NCBI GenBank assembly: GCA_963813495.1 | Contig: CAWEZC010000005.1 | Span: 186,001-250,000, forward strand | Direction: 5' to 3' | DNA length: 64,000 nucleotides | From: JACVRW01 sp963813495 | Lineage (GTDB): Bacteria > Actinomycetota > Thermoleophilia > Solirubrobacterales > Thermoleophilaceae | Shown: in pieces, positions 62,990-64,000 of the stretch | How the letters are laid out: every line of letters starts with the position of its first letter | Position numbering within the stretch: position 1 is the stretch's first letter | Program-made: the position numbers and the translations under genes | Notes under the pieces: model-generated | Told to the model about the DNA's origin: nothing | The model's database searches: none | The model's input: only the letters and a program-made list of their open reading frames with translations

Positions 62990-64000
62990 GTGGGAGCGGT
63001 CGCGCTGGCAGCGGCCCTCGCCGTCTGCGGCGGCCTGTTCGCACGCCGCGCCAAGCTGCTCGTGGACCTCGTCCGGATGGGCAAGCCGGTCGAGCGCTTC
63101 GACGACCTGCCACGGCGCGCGCGCAACGAGGCAGTGATCGTGCTCGGCCAGCGAAAGCTGTTCCAGCGCCTGGTTCCGGGGCTCATCCACGCGCTGATCT
63201 TCTGGGGCTTTCTCGTGCTCTTCCCGACGATCCTGATCGCGATGGTCGGCGCGGTCGACCGCTACGCCACGCTGCCCTGGCTCGGGGAGCAGGGCTGGTT
63301 CGCGCTGACGATCGACGTCTTTGCCGTGCTCGTGCTGGCCGGCGTGATCGCCGCCTTCGCCATCCGCAAGGTTCAGCGCCCGGCGCGCTTCCGCGGCAGC
63401 CACCTGGGTGAGGCCGACCTGATCCTGGCCATGATCGCCGGGATCGTGACCACGCTGCTGCTCTGGCACGCCACGCGGATCGCGCTCGGGATCAACGAGT
63501 GGCCCGCGGACTGGTCGCCCATGTCCAACGCGCTCTCCGGCCTGTTCGCCGATGACTCGACCACCGAGGTGCTGGAGCGGGTCTTCGTCTGGGCCCACGT
63601 CCTGCTCATCCTCACCTTCCTGGCCTACCTCCCCCACTCCAAGCACCTGCACATCGCCACCGCCGCGATCAACGTCTTCTTCGGCCGCACGCGCGCGCCG
63701 GGACGGCTCGAGCCGCTGCGCTTCGACGGGCCCGACGACGAGCTGCGCTTCGGCGCGGGGACGGTGCCGGACCTGACCTGGAAGCAGACGCTCGACACCA
63801 TGTCCTGCACCGAGTGCGGGCGCTGCCAGGACGTCTGCCCGGCCTTCGCCACCGGCAAGGAGCTCTCCCCCAAGCTGCTGATCATGGCCCTGCGCGACCA
63901 GGTGTTCGAGGAGGGTCCCGCGCTGGTGCGCGGCAGCGAGGGCTTCGAGCCGGCGCCGCTCGTTCCGAATGCGGTGACCGACAACGTGGTCTGGGACTGC
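62990..64000 (+). CDS. Membrane Fe-S electron-transfer protein (DgcB-like), cut by window edge
   Basis: At least 337 residues, open at the right edge. Starts at GTG 62990 behind AGAGG. A nitrate-reductase-gamma-like membrane part has helices ALAAALAVCGGLFA, LIHALIFWGFLVLFPTILIAM, ALTIDVFAVLVLAGVIAAF, LILAMIAGIVTTLLLW and VFVWAHVLLILTFLAYLP, with heme-ligand-type His in LIHAL and HSKHLH. Then the first [4Fe-4S] site CTECGRCQDVCPA. This matches DgcB and related quinone-linked Fe-S proteins that accept electrons from ETF. The second Fe-S site and any C-terminal CCG domain lie beyond the window. Confidence 0.85.
   Translation, partial: MGAVALAAALAVCGGLFARRAKLLVDLVRMGKPVERFDDLPRRARNEAVIVLGQRKLFQRLVPGLIHALIFWGFLVLFPTILIAMVGAVDRYATLPWLGEQGWFALTIDVFAVLVLAGVIAAFAIRKVQRPARFRGSHLGEADLILAMIAGIVTTLLLWHATRIALGINEWPADWSPMSNALSGLFADDSTTEVLERVFVWAHVLLILTFLAYLPHSKHLHIATAAINVFFGRTRAPGRLEPLRFDGPDDELRFGAGTVPDLTWKQTLDTMSCTECGRCQDVCPAFATGKELSPKLLIMALRDQVFEEGPALVRGSEGFEPAPLVPNAVTDNVVWDC

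Overview
The window is about 70% GC and packed with genes on both strands. The content (clpX-clpP-tig, valS-folC, a 180-type NAD-glutamate dehydrogenase, type III glutamine synthetase, DUF1800/DUF1501 pair, many start codons without a Shine-Dalgarno site but with a TANNNT box 7-10 nt upstream) fits a high-GC soil-type actinobacterium. My best guess is class Thermoleophilia (Solirubrobacterales-like). That placement is inference from gene content; no phylogeny was run. Six loci carry single-base frame breaks and a seventh is a fused, rearranged remnant, so draft-quality sequence, real decay, or both must be kept in mind.

Layout. 0.1-7.1 kb (minus): housekeeping block maf, ndk, a zinc-ribbon membrane protein, a 38-residue membrane peptide, GNAT, folC, valS and a metallo-beta-lactamase-fold hydrolase. 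7.2-11.2 kb (minus): two cell-envelope genes, a membrane-spanning fusion of peptidoglycan-binding domains with a degenerate serine-recombinase domain, and a secreted protein built of 11-residue repeats. 11.3-19.3 kb: a small HExxH protein (frame broken), clpX, clpP, tig, a 51-residue protein divergent from tig, a carboxypeptidase/amidase fusion, RNase D and two unknowns. 19.3-24.1 kb (plus): a coupled run of acyl-CoA carboxyltransferase, DUF1800, DUF1501 and a cupredoxin. 24.0-28.7 kb: a SRAP protein lacking its catalytic Cys2, a glyoxalase-fold dioxygenase, an amidohydrolase, a membrane protein (frame broken) and two convergent RsbW-like kinases. 28.8-34.1 kb (minus): a full NAD-linked formate dehydrogenase operon. 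34.3-39.2 kb: giant NAD-glutamate dehydrogenase. 39.2-42.7 kb: a decayed stretch with tandem hairpin repeats, a truncated SDR gene, an intact ABC exporter and a wecB/glycosyltransferase remnant. 42.9-54.8 kb: glnN, an FGGY kinase, VOC protein, DUF2855, beta-propeller, MDR oxidoreductase, SGNH hydrolase, HAD phosphatase and CapA. 54.8-64.0 kb: a probable methylated-amine (choline/betaine/dimethylglycine) module with a GMC oxidoreductase, a DmdA/GcvT-type demethylase, an unknown protein, a dimethylglycine/sarcosine dehydrogenase, EtfB, EtfA and a membrane Fe-S electron-transfer protein cut by the window edge. Two identical TGATATATCA palindromes lie in its two control regions.

How the genes work together. 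The last module can be read as an electron path: demethylation of methylated amines on a tetrahydrofolate-coupled flavoenzyme, electrons to ETF, then to the membrane Fe-S protein and quinone. Formaldehyde or methyl groups from such a pathway would end as formate, which the NAD-linked formate dehydrogenase in this window could oxidise. NAD-glutamate dehydrogenase and GlnN handle the released nitrogen. These links are inference.

Translation-coupled stop/start overlaps use all four NTGA forms (ATGA, GTGA, TTGA and apparently CTGA). No tRNA, rRNA, CRISPR array or insertion sequence was found, and no stretch longer than 300 bases lacks a gene.
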